64,000 bases of DNA from Duganella flavida. GTDB lineage: Bacteria > Pseudomonadota > Gammaproteobacteria > Burkholderiales > Burkholderiaceae_D. The stretch covers positions 62,001 to 126,000 of the forward strand of contig NZ_WWCN01000011.1 in NCBI RefSeq assembly GCF_009857445.1. The letters are read 5' to 3'. The position numbers and the translations under genes were made by a program. Of this stretch, positions 26,705 through 35,188 are shown piece by piece (position 1 is the first letter of the stretch; every line of letters begins with the position of its first letter). The notes under the pieces are model-generated. The model was not told where the DNA came from. It did no database searches and saw nothing but the letters and a program-made list of their open reading frames with translations.

Positions 26705-27940
26705 ATGACTGCCTTGGCTTCACTTTCGTTTCGTATTTTAGGCCTCGCCCTTGCTGTCATGGTGACGACGGCCCAAGCCGCGCCTGCGCCGGCCATGCAA
26801 TCCGCCACCCGGCTGACGTTTGGCGATGACCATACCTTGTTTGTCGCCGACTGGAAGGGCGCGCGCATCTACGCCTTGCCGGTGACGACGCCGGCCAAGG
26901 CGGCCGGCAAGCCATTCAACCTGAAGGATGTACAAGCGCCGATTGCCAAGACGCTGGGCGTGGCGCCAACCGCCTTGCGCTTCGAGGACCTGGCGGTGCA
27001 GCCGGGCAGCGAGGTGGCGTTTGTGGCGGTGACGGTGCAGGGCGCTAAAGGCAAATCGTCGCCCGCCATCGTTACCATCGACGCCAGCGGCAAGGTGCAG
27101 CGGCTGGACCTGTCGAAGGCGACCGGGTCGGCTGCCATCACGGATGCGCCAGCGGCCGACGCCACCTTCTGGCGCGACGTGCCGGTGCAAACCCTGACCG
27201 TGACGGATATGCGCTTCTATCAAAACAAGCTGTACGTGGCGGGCCTGTCCAACCGCAGTTTTGCCTCGACCTTGCGGGTGTATGACTATCCGTTCAGCGG
27301 TGCGGCGAAGGCCACCACCATCGAGATGTATCACCCGGTGCATAACCAGATCGAGACCCGTGCGCCGATCCGCAGCATGACAGTGATGACCATCGCCGGC
27401 GAGCCAACGCTGGTGGCAGCCTACACCTGCACGCCGCTGGTGCTGATCCCGCTGAAGGACTTGAAAGACGGTGCCCACATCGCTGCCAAGACGGTGGGCG
27501 AACTGGGCTGGGGCAGTGCGCCGAACGGGCTGGTTAGCTTCAAGCAGGGCGATACGGAATATGCGTTACTGGTCAATTCCAGCCGCTCGGCGGATTTGCT
27601 GAGTGCTGCAGAACTGGGCAACGGCGCCGCCGCGCCGGGATTGAACACGCCGATCGAAGTGCCGGCCAAACCGTATTCAGGCGTGAAAGCGCTGATGACG
27701 CCGATGGCGGCCACCATGCGTGTCGATAACCTGAATCCGGAACAGCTGCTGGCGCTGCGCCGCGACGATGCTACCGGCCAGGTGCAGCTGGTGTCGGTGC
27801 TGAAGGGCGCCTACTTGCGCCTGAGCGATTTTGTGAACGAGTATGACTTTGCCGATTATCGCTATCCGGATGGGGACAGGTACCGTGATTTCCACAAGTA
27901 CGCCCGTGGCCTTGAAGGCTATCCTGAACTGGCGCGCTAG
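26705..27940 (+). CDS. Unknown exported protein, possible beta-propeller
   Basis: I do not recognise this 411-residue protein. It has a signal peptide (about residues 1-25, cleavage near AQA-AP). The mature part repeats segments of the type LFVADWKGARIYALPV, KLYVAGLSNRSFASTLRVYDYPF and EYALLVNSSRSADLL, which suggests a beta-propeller-like periplasmic or secreted protein. The ATG at 26705 has a strong AGGAGGAG nine bases upstream. Its 3' end overlaps the next gene by 56 bases, so the two exported proteins are probably made together. Confidence 0.75.
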   Translation: MTALASLSFRILGLALAVMVTTAQAAPAPAMQSATRLTFGDDHTLFVADWKGARIYALPVTTPAKAAGKPFNLKDVQAPIAKTLGVAPTALRFEDLAVQPGSEVAFVAVTVQGAKGKSSPAIVTIDASGKVQRLDLSKATGSAAITDAPAADATFWRDVPVQTLTVTDMRFYQNKLYVAGLSNRSFASTLRVYDYPFSGAAKATTIEMYHPVHNQIETRAPIRSMTVMTIAGEPTLVAAYTCTPLVLIPLKDLKDGAHIAAKTVGELGWGSAPNGLVSFKQGDTEYALLVNSSRSADLLSAAELGNGAAAPGLNTPIEVPAKPYSGVKALMTPMAATMRVDNLNPEQLLALRRDDATGQVQLVSVLKGAYLRLSDFVNEYDFADYRYPDGDRYRDFHKYARGLEGYPELAR

Positions 27941-28667
27941 CGCGCTGCTGCTGGCGTTGCCGCTGATTTCGTCGGCGGCCACGCTGGTAACGCCATCGGG
28001 CCCGGCGGTGCCGGAGAATTTGCTGCGCATCGTGCTGCATCTGGACGCGCCGCTGAAAGCACCGCTGGAGATGCGGCACGTGCTATTGTCTGATGCTGAT
28101 GGCGTGCCCATCGACGGTGCTTTCCTCGATCTGCCACTGGCCGGACGCGATGGCAAGTCGCTGACGCTGCTGCTGCATCCGGGCCGCATCAAGACCGGTG
28201 TGGGGCCGAACTTGAAGGTGGGGCCGGCGCTGCATGCCGGGCAAAGCGTGGTGCTGCGCATCGATGATCCGCAGCTGGGCCGGATGGTGGAAAAACGCTG
28301 GCAAGTGCAGCCGCCGCTGCGGCAAGCGATCACGCCGCAGCAGTGGACTTTGCAGGCCGTCAAACGCGGCAGCCGGACGCCGTTGCGGGTGGTCTTCCCA
28401 ACGGCGCTGGATGCCGATGCAGCGCCGCTGCTGGCGCTGCAAGGCCCAGGCGGGACGCGCGTGGCTGGCACGGCGCGGCTGGCCGCCGGCGAAACTGAAT
28501 GGCGCTTCACGCCGGCGCAGGCATGGCGCGCCGGCAGCTATGTGCTGCGGGTGCATCCGCAACTGGAGGACCCGCAGGGCAATCGCTTGTGTTCGGCATT
28601 TGAGCAAGCCGGGCAGAGCGCTCAACAGTGCGACGACGAAGGGCGGCGCGAGTTTATCATCGACTAA
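27885..28667 (+). CDS. Unknown exported protein, partner of the preceding gene
   Basis: I do not recognise this 260-residue protein. A GTG at 27885, preceded by GGACAGG, gives an N terminus with a good signal peptide (about residues 1-31, ISSAA cleavage region), whereas the open frame upstream reads without one. The mature part is rich in beta-strand-like segments, with Leu, Arg and Pro, and has two cysteines near the C terminus (LCSAFEQ...QQCDDE). It overlaps the preceding gene by 56 bases. The tight overlap and shared export suggest the two act as a pair; function unknown. Confidence 0.65.
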   Translation: MISTSTPVALKAILNWRASALLLALPLISSAATLVTPSGPAVPENLLRIVLHLDAPLKAPLEMRHVLLSDADGVPIDGAFLDLPLAGRDGKSLTLLLHPGRIKTGVGPNLKVGPALHAGQSVVLRIDDPQLGRMVEKRWQVQPPLRQAITPQQWTLQAVKRGSRTPLRVVFPTALDADAAPLLALQGPGGTRVAGTARLAAGETEWRFTPAQAWRAGSYVLRVHPQLEDPQGNRLCSAFEQAGQSAQQCDDEGRREFIID

Positions 28668-28687
28668 CAACCTTTTTGGAGACTGTC

Positions 28688-29260
28688 ATGCTTAAACGTA
28701 CCTTTGCAGTATTGACGCTGGCTTGTGCCGGCCTGGCCATGAGCGGCTGTACCACCACTACCGGCGCGGCCAAGCCTAGCAGTTCGGCCGTCAAGACCGA
28801 GATCGAGCAGGGCGCGTACAACACGCTGGAGCGTTTGTACAAGGAAGTCAAAGGCTCGCGCGAGCTGGTGCAAAAGGCCAATGGCGTGCTGGTGTTCCCG
28901 AATGTGGTGGCGGCCGGGCTGGTGGTAGGCGGCGAATACGGCAAGGGTGTGCTGCGCACCGGCGGCCAGACAGCCGATTACTACAGTGTGGCCTCGCTGT
29001 CGGTGGGCTTCCAGGCTGGCGCACAGTCGAAGGCAGTGGTACTGTTGTTCATGAGCCGCGAGGCGCTGGACAAATTCCGCAATGGCAAAGGCTGGACCGC
29101 TGGTGTGGATGGGTCGGTGGCGTTGATTAAAGTGGGCGCCAATGGAGAAATAGATACCAACACAGCCAATAATCCTGTGCAGGCATTCGTCTTAACCAAT
29201 GCTGGCCTGATGGCCAACCTGAACCTCGAAGGCACCAAAATTTCTAAACTTGATTTATAA
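28688..29260 (+). CDS. SYLF-domain (YSC84-related) lipoprotein
   Basis: This 190-residue protein has a lipoprotein signal with Cys21 in the lipobox (MSGC). The mature protein matches the SYLF/YSC84 family, seen in LVQKANGVLVFPNVVAAGLVVGGEYGKGVL, then SVASLSVGFQAGAQSKAVVLLFMS and GWTAGVDGSVALIKVGANGEIDT. The family binds lipids in eukaryotes; the bacterial role is not established. GGAG lies seven bases before the ATG at 28688. It sits between the unknown exported pair and a glutaredoxin-like gene. Confidence 0.88.
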   Translation: MLKRTFAVLTLACAGLAMSGCTTTTGAAKPSSSAVKTEIEQGAYNTLERLYKEVKGSRELVQKANGVLVFPNVVAAGLVVGGEYGKGVLRTGGQTADYYSVASLSVGFQAGAQSKAVVLLFMSREALDKFRNGKGWTAGVDGSVALIKVGANGEIDTNTANNPVQAFVLTNAGLMANLNLEGTKISKLDL

Positions 29261-29267
29261 GGCAATA

Positions 29268-29633
29268 ATGACCCGTCACATCCTGGACCAAGCCCGTATC
29301 CATCCTGCCGCACTGGCGCAGATCAGCAGCTATCACAGCGAGCTGATCGCCGAAGTGGAGGCCGCCATCGCCGCTAACAAGGTGGTGGTGATCGGCATGG
29401 GCTTGAATCCTTTTCCGGCCAAGGCGCGCAAGATCCTGGATGCGCAAGGCATCCAGTACAAATATCTCAGCTACGGCAATTACTTCTCGACCTGGCGTCC
29501 GCGCCTGGCGCTCAAGCTGTGGAGCGGCTGGTCGACCTTCCCGATCATTTTCGTGAACGGCACCCTGATCGGCGGCGCGACGGATCTGCAAAAGCTGATT
29601 GCCAGCGGTGAGCTGGCGCGCTTGCTGGCTTAA
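29268..29633 (+). CDS. Glutaredoxin-like protein lacking all cysteines
   Basis: This 121-residue protein has the fold pattern of a monothiol glutaredoxin: VVVIGMGLNPFPAKARKILDAQGI corresponds to the active-site strand and helix, and WSTFPIIFVNGTLIGGATDLQKL to the glutathione-binding TFP and GG motifs. The CGFS/CPYC active site is replaced by NPFP (residues 47-50), and there is no cysteine anywhere in the protein, so it cannot do thiol exchange. It may be a binding or scaffold protein. The 3' end overlaps the convergent emfourin gene by four bases. Confidence 0.82.
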   Translation: MTRHILDQARIHPAALAQISSYHSELIAEVEAAIAANKVVVIGMGLNPFPAKARKILDAQGIQYKYLSYGNYFSTWRPRLALKLWSGWSTFPIIFVNGTLIGGATDLQKLIASGELARLLA

Positions 29634-29935
29634 TCCGGCTTGACTTCGTCGCTGAGCTTTTCGGTCAGCGCCTTGAGGGCCGGCGGCGCCTCGTCCAGAT
29701 GGTAGCGGACGCAGTGCGCTTGCTGGCCGTCGTCCACTTCCAGGTCGTATTGAAAGTCCCATGACTTGGGCGCTTCCTTGACCAGCTTGGGATGCAGGGC
29801 GAAGAAGTCGCTGGCATACAGCAGCTTCTGCACTTCATCGGCCTGGTCGGCCGGCAGCTGGGCCAGGTCGACGGTGCGCGTTTGCGCGCCGGCCGGTCCG
29901 GCGAAGCCGCCTGTACATTTCAAAGTCAAACGCAT
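29630..29935 (-). CDS. Emfourin-like inhibitor of protealysin-type M4 protease
   Basis: This 101-residue cytoplasmic protein (MRLTLKCTGGFAGPAG, then RTVDLAQLP) matches the emfourin family, named from the Serratia protealysin operon, where it inhibits the M4 protease encoded next to it. Here it follows the M4 gene by ten bases on the same strand, with AAGGAC as ribosome-binding site. Its job is probably to keep the intracellular protease silent until it is released. The genomic pairing strongly supports the call. Confidence 0.85.
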   Translation of the reverse strand: MRLTLKCTGGFAGPAGAQTRTVDLAQLPADQADEVQKLLYASDFFALHPKLVKEAPKSWDFQYDLEVDDGQQAHCVRYHLDEAPPALKALTEKLSDEVKPD

Positions 29936-29945
29936 GATGCGTCCT

Positions 29946-30971
29946 TCACGCTACGCCGACCACTTTCCATGCCGCTTGAATGGCATGCTGCTCGGCTGAA
30001 TTAACTCCATACAGCAGCGCTGCTGAATCCGAAGTGGCCTTGGCCATGTCGGCAAAGGTGGAGTTGGAGGTCAGCAGCGACAGCGCCTTGTACCAGATCG
30101 GCCCGGCCTTGTCCCACGCATTGCCCTTGAGCGCGATGGCCGCTGCGTAAAACGCGTGGTTGGGGATGCCGGAGTTGGTGTGAACATCGCCGCCTTGCAC
30201 ATATCCTGCCATGTTTTTCGGCTGGTCGTCGCCCGACCAGGTGAGCTCCTTGTTGCCAGGATCGGCCATCGAGCGCAGCGCCTTGCCGACGGCCGGCGCC
30301 ATGATGCCAGCGCCGATCAGCCAGTCGGCCTGCTCGACGTTCTGCTTGAGCGTCCACTGCTTGACGATGCTGCCGAACACGTCCGAGATCGATTCGTTGA
30401 GTGCACCGCTCTGGTCGGCATAGACCAGTCCGCCCGGTACCGCATATTGCGTGACGCCGTGGGTGAGTTCGTGGGCAATGACATCGATGGCGCCGGTGAA
30501 GCCGAGGAACAGCTTGCCATCGCCATCGCCGTACACCATTTGCTGGCCGTTCCAGAAGGCGTTGTTGAAGTTGGTCTGGTAGTGCACGGTGGAGTCCAGC
30601 CGCAGGCCCTTGCCGTCGACCGAGTTGCGCTTCAGGACTTCGCGATAGAAGTCGTAGGTGGCGCCGGCACCGTCGTAGGCCTGGTTGACGGCCTTGTCGC
30701 TGGACGGTTTGCTGTCCTCGCCGCGCACCAGTTTGCCGGGCAGGGCGGTTTTGTGCTGGGCGTCATACACCGTGCGGCGCTTTTCGCCGGTGGCTGCGAC
30801 CAGCCCCATCACCAGCGGCGCGACCGAGCGCTGGCCACGCAGGTGGGCCGACAGTTCGACCTGGTCGAGCAGGCTGTGGCGTTCGCTGGCGCTGGTGGCT
30901 TCGTCGGCCAGCTGGCGCAGCATCTTCGACGGGATGATAAAGCAGGTGCAGCCGTGCGCGTGCTCGTCCAT
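29946..30971 (-). CDS. Protealysin-like M4 metallopeptidase
   Basis: This 341-residue zinc protease of the thermolysin family has HELTH (His167, Glu168, His171), the third ligand Glu193 (NESISD) and the active-site His in HTNSGIPNH. There is no signal peptide. Instead, the N terminus has the short protealysin-type propeptide motif CFIIPSKML (residues 10-18), unlike the long propeptide of secreted thermolysins. The ATG at 30971 follows GGAG; a longer frame to 31034 is not needed. It is paired with the emfourin inhibitor gene, as in Serratia. Protealysins are implicated in cell invasion or interbacterial interactions in other species; here this is unknown. Confidence 0.92.
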   Translation of the reverse strand: MDEHAHGCTCFIIPSKMLRQLADEATSASERHSLLDQVELSAHLRGQRSVAPLVMGLVAATGEKRRTVYDAQHKTALPGKLVRGEDSKPSSDKAVNQAYDGAGATYDFYREVLKRNSVDGKGLRLDSTVHYQTNFNNAFWNGQQMVYGDGDGKLFLGFTGAIDVIAHELTHGVTQYAVPGGLVYADQSGALNESISDVFGSIVKQWTLKQNVEQADWLIGAGIMAPAVGKALRSMADPGNKELTWSGDDQPKNMAGYVQGGDVHTNSGIPNHAFYAAAIALKGNAWDKAGPIWYKALSLLTSNSTFADMAKATSDSAALLYGVNSAEQHAIQAAWKVVGVA

Positions 30972-31101
30972 GACGTTCTCCAGAAACAATGCAATAACGT
31001 ATTTATACACGGATTTGCATTGCCGGGATGTCACGCTTGCCGCCCGGTTTGCCGATTTGGCAATCGCATGGCAAGATGCCGAATTATTTAATTAAAACAC
31101 C

Positions 31102-31497
31102 ATGAAACTAAAGCAATCTTTATCGATTCTACTGGGCTTGTCCCCGCTGGCAGGCTGCATGACCCAAACCAGCACCTTGGGAAACGCCGGCAAGCTTGAG
31201 GACAATGAGTATGGCTATGGCTGCTGGTGCCGGTGAAGCCGGGGCGTTATTGGCTGGGGAATGTGCAGGCGGGTTTCTACGGCGGCTACCACGTCGAAAC
31301 TGAATTGCATGCACCGTATCCGCTGATTACAGTGCGCAAAGGCGAGATCACTTATGCAGGCAGTATTCAGGTGATCTCCAAGCTGGGGCGGAATGTGGAG
31401 GGCTAGGTCCGAGGCTGACATCGCGGCCATGAAAAACATGGATGCGCGTGTTGCCAAGCTGCCGGTATCCAACGGCTTGAAAAATAATACACACTAA
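31102..31497 (+). pseudogene. Decayed lipoprotein gene, remnant paralogue of the next gene
   Basis: The frame from 31102 gives a lipoprotein signal (lipobox LAGC) and stops after 44 codons at 31236. From 31221, another frame encodes LLVPVKPGRYWLGNV...VRKGEITYAGSIQVISKLG and stops at 31406. A third frame then gives KNMDARVAKLPVSNGLK up to 31497. All three pieces align in order to the intact lipoprotein at 31508-32146 (LLAVKPGKYKLGKV, VREGQVSYVGSVRII, IKTLDTRLNTFKFSNGL). About 60-80 middle residues are missing and at least two frameshifts are present. It is a decayed tandem duplicate. Confidence 0.85.
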
Positions 31498-31507
31498 GAG
31501 AGAAATA

Positions 31508-32146
31508 ATGGTTTTTGCCCTGAAGTCCTTGAAATATTGCGCCGCCGGCGTGTTCGCGGCAATCGTGCTGAGTGGCTGTGCCTCGGTGAAAAATCGCACC
31601 GGCGATGCCGAACCTTTGGCCGCCAGTGGCACCGGCTATGTGTTTGCCAGTGTGATGGCCCGGAATGAGTCGTCTGATCCGGAGTTGAAGCTGGGGCAAA
31701 TCGCGCTGGTAAATGCTTTCTTCCATCCGGTGGATGAACCCAAGAAGGTTGAGTTCGTCGTCATGAACGATTTGAATCCCGATATGAAACGCGCCAAGCT
31801 TGAGAGCGGCGGGGGCTTCCGCACCTTTGTGTTGTTGGCCGTCAAACCGGGCAAATATAAGCTGGGCAAGGTCATCGGCTCGATGACCGCTTATCGCAAA
31901 GAAATCAGCCGTGAGATGGTGGATATGCCGGAAATCGAGGTGCGCGAAGGGCAGGTGTCCTACGTTGGCAGCGTGCGGATCATCACCGGTGTCGGCAAGG
32001 GCTGGCTGTTTGGGCAGGCCCTGCCCGCGTCGGCCGGTATTTCCGTGGTCGACGACTATGCACAAGACTTGATGGCGATCAAAACGCTGGATACGCGCTT
32101 GAATACCTTCAAGTTCTCGAACGGTTTGACCGGGAAAGTGCGCTAA
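31508..32146 (+). CDS. Unknown lipoprotein
   Basis: This 212-residue lipoprotein has Cys24 in LSGC; the residue after the cysteine is alanine, which fits outer-membrane sorting. The middle contains a carbohydrate-binding or Ig-like pattern, FVLLAVKPGKYKLGKVIGS...VREGQVSYVGSVRI, similar in style to DUF2846-type lipoproteins, but I cannot name the family with certainty. It follows a decayed copy of itself after ten bases. The 3' end overlaps the convergent DUF3820 gene by four bases. Confidence 0.78.
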   Translation: MVFALKSLKYCAAGVFAAIVLSGCASVKNRTGDAEPLAASGTGYVFASVMARNESSDPELKLGQIALVNAFFHPVDEPKKVEFVVMNDLNPDMKRAKLESGGGFRTFVLLAVKPGKYKLGKVIGSMTAYRKEISREMVDMPEIEVREGQVSYVGSVRIITGVGKGWLFGQALPASAGISVVDDYAQDLMAIKTLDTRLNTFKFSNGLTGKVR

Positions 32147-32349
32147 CGGAGCGGGTCGAGCAGCATGCGCAAGTTGTTGTGATCGATTTCGTACATGAGT
32201 GCGATTAGCATGCCGAGTTCGCCCGAAGGAAAACCTTCACGGGCGAACCAGCCAAGATAATGGCCCGGCAAATCCGCAATCTTGCGGCCCTTGTATTTCC
32301 CGTAGGGCATTTCCCGCGTCAGCAGCAGGGCGAGTTTTTCTGAATTCAC
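32143..32349 (-). CDS. DUF3820 family protein
   Basis: This 68-residue cytoplasmic protein with the pattern MPYGKYKGRKIADLPGHYLGWFAREGFPSGELGMLIALMYEIDHN is characteristic of DUF3820, sometimes described as a putative quorum-sensing-regulated virulence factor. It starts at a GTG (32349); no ATG or clear Shine-Dalgarno is seen upstream, but length and N terminus match the family. It is divergent from the small gene at 32458. Its function is not known. Confidence 0.85.
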   Translation of the reverse strand: MNSEKLALLLTREMPYGKYKGRKIADLPGHYLGWFAREGFPSGELGMLIALMYEIDHNNLRMLLDPLR

Positions 32350-32457
32350 TTTGAATCTATTGGTGTGAGAGTTCGATAGGATTTTGCTTTAAAATCACGC
32401 TAGAATGCCAGATGATAACCTTTGTTTCTGGAGATTAGTCACCTGAATGGAGCTAAC

Positions 32458-32715
32458 ATGGAACAAGAGCATGGTGTGCGGAATGTGAACAAGAGCGCGT
32501 TTGGCGACTTTATCGATTTTGACCTGCGGGTAGTCGATTCATGGCGCCAATGCCGCATTTCGGGCACGGCTTTGGTGATGCTGGGAAGCCCCGCCAAGGT
32601 ATCCGGTTTGAAAGCATTCGAGTTGTATGAAGCGCGCATCGGCCAGATTGCCGCGAGTCTCTCGACCACCCGTGCAGGTGGTGGCCGTCTAGCAATCATT
32701 TCCTCTGATATTTGA
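32458..32715 (+). CDS. Small unknown protein
   Basis: I do not recognise this 85-residue cytoplasmic protein. GGAG lies five bases before the ATG at 32458, which is therefore chosen over an upstream start at 32422. It has a single cysteine and an Ala/Ser-rich C terminus and no membrane segment. It precedes the Rieske oxygenase gene by 32 bases in the same direction and could be co-transcribed with it. Confidence 0.6.
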   Translation: MEQEHGVRNVNKSAFGDFIDFDLRVVDSWRQCRISGTALVMLGSPAKVSGLKAFELYEARIGQIAASLSTTRAGGGRLAIISSDI

Positions 32716-32747
32716 CTTTCGCTCCCTGAGATCCACTGTATTTCCCC

Positions 32748-33845
32748 ATGCTGACTAACCTGTGGTACGTAGTGCTGCCGTCTTCGCAACTGCGGGATGG
32801 CTTGAAGTCTGTACAAATGCTGAACCAACATTTTGTCGCTTTCCGCGATGCTGAGGGAGTGGCGCGCCTGCTGTCGGATATCTGCGTTCATCGCGGTGGT
32901 GCCTTATCGGCCGGCGCCAAAGTAGGCGACAGTGTGCAGTGTCCTTATCATGGCTGGCGCTTTGGTCCCGACGGTGTCTGCACGCATATTCCGGCACAGC
33001 CGCAGCTGCGTATTCCCGCCAAAGCAAGGGTGGATGCGTACCCGACCATCGAGCGTTACGGCTGGATCTGGGCATTCCTCGGCGATTTGCCGGAATCCGA
33101 ACGTCCACCGCTGCCGCGATTGGATTGGGTCGATGATCCCCATGTGCGGGTGGTGTCCGGGCACTTCGACTGGAATGCCAGTTGGGATCGTGTGATGGAG
33201 AACGGTCTCGATTTTGCGCATGCGCCATTCGTCCACGGCAGCACTTTTGGCGACCCGGACCATCCGGAGATGGGCGCGTTCGAGGTCGAACATGAAGCAT
33301 GGGGTGGCAGCGCGCAGATGACGATGCGCCGCCCGGTACGTAAGGGCTGGCGCCGGCAACCTACCGGCGAGCATGTGGAGGTCGCCACGCGCCCCGGTTT
33401 CCATCTATCCGGTCCATGCGCGACGCTGGAAGTCGCGCCGCGTGACGGCTGGAAGATTCATATTGTTTCGGCCCACGTACCGGTGGACGGCCAGCGCACC
33501 CGTACTTGGTGGATGATGGGCCGCACCTTCCTGCGCTCGGCGCTGTTTGACCGTCGCGTTATCGCCAGCAACCTGAATATTTTTAAGCAGGACCACGTCA
33601 TTCTCAGCAAAGTGCGCCCCGAGCGCGTACCGGACAGTTGGCAACAGGAAGTCTCGGTCAAGTCGGATGCCCTGCAAATTGCCTTCCGCCAGAAAATCAA
33701 GGAACTGGAACAGCGCGGCTGGCGCATCGACGAAGACCGCGTGGCGCGCGAGTTCACCGGCCGTACTGCCTGCGTGGTGCCCAGCCCGCAGCGCCGGGAA
33801 GGGGGAGCGTGGGCCATCGAGGCTATTCCAATTATTGCCTCATAA
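32748..33845 (+). CDS. Rieske-type aromatic ring-hydroxylating oxygenase
   Basis: This 365-residue cytoplasmic oxygenase has an N-terminal Rieske [2Fe-2S] domain with Cys46-x-His48 and Cys65-x2-His68 (CVHRGG, CPYHGW). The mononuclear iron site is suggested by ENGLDFAHAPFVH in the catalytic domain. It resembles the Rieske monooxygenases of the vanillate/phenoxybenzoate or cholesterol-like group that work with a separate reductase. No reductase gene is adjacent, so it must use a distant one. The substrate cannot be deduced. Confidence 0.88.
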   Translation: MLTNLWYVVLPSSQLRDGLKSVQMLNQHFVAFRDAEGVARLLSDICVHRGGALSAGAKVGDSVQCPYHGWRFGPDGVCTHIPAQPQLRIPAKARVDAYPTIERYGWIWAFLGDLPESERPPLPRLDWVDDPHVRVVSGHFDWNASWDRVMENGLDFAHAPFVHGSTFGDPDHPEMGAFEVEHEAWGGSAQMTMRRPVRKGWRRQPTGEHVEVATRPGFHLSGPCATLEVAPRDGWKIHIVSAHVPVDGQRTRTWWMMGRTFLRSALFDRRVIASNLNIFKQDHVILSKVRPERVPDSWQQEVSVKSDALQIAFRQKIKELEQRGWRIDEDRVAREFTGRTACVVPSPQRREGGAWAIEAIPIIAS

Positions 33846-33930
33846 TCAAAGATGTTTTTGGTTTTCCTGTCTTTCTCTCACTAACGAGAACCCGGATACT
33901 GCATGACTTCAACTTTTCAGGAGTTATGTC

Positions 33931-35142
33931 ATGCCAATTGCACTGCTTGCGCTGACCATCAGCGCGTTTGCCATCGGGACTACCGAGTTTGTTATTGTCG
34001 GCCTGCTGCCGACTATCGCCGCCGATCTGGGCGTGAACCTGCCGTCGGCCGGCCTGCTGGTCAGCCTGTATGCGATGGGCGTGGCCATCGGCGCGCCGGT
34101 GCTGACCGCGCTCACCGGCAAAGTGCCGCGCAAGCTGCTGCTGGTGTCGCTGATGGTGCTGTTCACTCTCGGCAACCTGCTGGCGTGGAAGGCGCCCAGC
34201 TACGAATCGCTGGTGATCGCCCGCATCCTGACCGGCCTCGCGCACGGCGTATTCTTCTCGATCGGCTCGACCATCGCCACCTCGCTGGTGCCGAAGGAGA
34301 AAGCGGCCAGCGCTATCGCCATCATGTTCACCGGCCTGACCGTGGCGCTGGTAACCGGCGTGCCGCTCGGGACTTTCATCGGCCAGCATTTCGGCTGGCG
34401 TGAGACTTTCCTTGCCGTGTCCGCGCTGGGCGTGCTGGCAGTTGCCGGTAGCGCGATTTTTGTGCCCTCGACCATCACCCACAACAAGCCTGCCTCGCTG
34501 CTGCAGCAAATGAAGGTGCTGGCCGAACCGCGCCTGCTGCTGGTGTATGCCATCACGGCGCTCGGCTACGGCGGTTCGTTCACGGCTTTCACCTTCCTCG
34601 CCCCGATCCTGACCGACATCACCGGTTTCAGCGTGAATGCGGTGGGTCTGGTGATGCTGGTGTACGGGGTATCGGTCGCGGTGGGGAATATCTGGGGCGG
34701 CAAACTGGCCGACCAGCGCGGTCCGGTGGGCGCGCTGAAGATCATCTTCCTCGGCCTGGCCGCTGTACTGCTGGTGCTGACCTTCACCGCACCGTACAAA
34801 TGGCTGGTGCTGGCAACTGTACTGGCGTGGGGCGCGGTGGCGTTTGGTAACGTGGCCGGCTTGCAGGTCTACGTGGTGCAGCAGGCTGAACACTTCACGC
34901 CGCGCGCTGTCGATGTGGCTTCGGGCCTGAACATCGCTGCGTTCAATCTCGGTATCGCCGGTGGCGCCTGGGGTGGTGGCTTGATCGTCGAACATCTGGG
35001 CCTGGTGCATACCGGCTGGATCGGTGCATTGGTGGTGCTGGGCGCCTTCGGCCTGACCGCGTTGAGCGGCCGGCTGGATCGCCTGAATCCCCGCTCGGCC
35101 AGCGTTGGCGGCGCCAAGTCGATCCACGCTGTGGCGCACTGA
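33931..35142 (+). CDS. MFS transporter, DHA1 type
   Basis: This 403-residue inner-membrane protein has 12 predicted helices. The start (MPIALLALTISAFAIGTTEFVIVGLLPTIAADLGV) is typical of AraJ/YdhP-like DHA1 exporters, and it is related to the exporter at 15883-17127. AGGAG precedes the ATG at 33931. It has no adjacent regulator. An SSS-family symporter follows after 46 bases that contain a hairpin. The substrate is unknown. Confidence 0.88.
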   Translation: MPIALLALTISAFAIGTTEFVIVGLLPTIAADLGVNLPSAGLLVSLYAMGVAIGAPVLTALTGKVPRKLLLVSLMVLFTLGNLLAWKAPSYESLVIARILTGLAHGVFFSIGSTIATSLVPKEKAASAIAIMFTGLTVALVTGVPLGTFIGQHFGWRETFLAVSALGVLAVAGSAIFVPSTITHNKPASLLQQMKVLAEPRLLLVYAITALGYGGSFTAFTFLAPILTDITGFSVNAVGLVMLVYGVSVAVGNIWGGKLADQRGPVGALKIIFLGLAAVLLVLTFTAPYKWLVLATVLAWGAVAFGNVAGLQVYVVQQAEHFTPRAVDVASGLNIAAFNLGIAGGAWGGGLIVEHLGLVHTGWIGALVVLGAFGLTALSGRLDRLNPRSASVGGAKSIHAVAH

Positions 35143-35155
35143 TTGAGGTATATTG

Positions 35156-35179
35156 GCGGCGATTTGATTCACTCGCCGC
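35156..35179 (+). other. Hairpin in the leader of the SSS transporter gene
   Basis: GCGGCGA (35156-35162) and TCGCCGC (35173-35179) pair perfectly around a ten-base loop, nine bases before the ATG at 35189. No T run follows. It may reduce ribosome access, since no separate Shine-Dalgarno is visible, or weakly terminate the MFS transcript. Confidence 0.4.
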
Positions 35180-35188
35180 TAATTGCCC

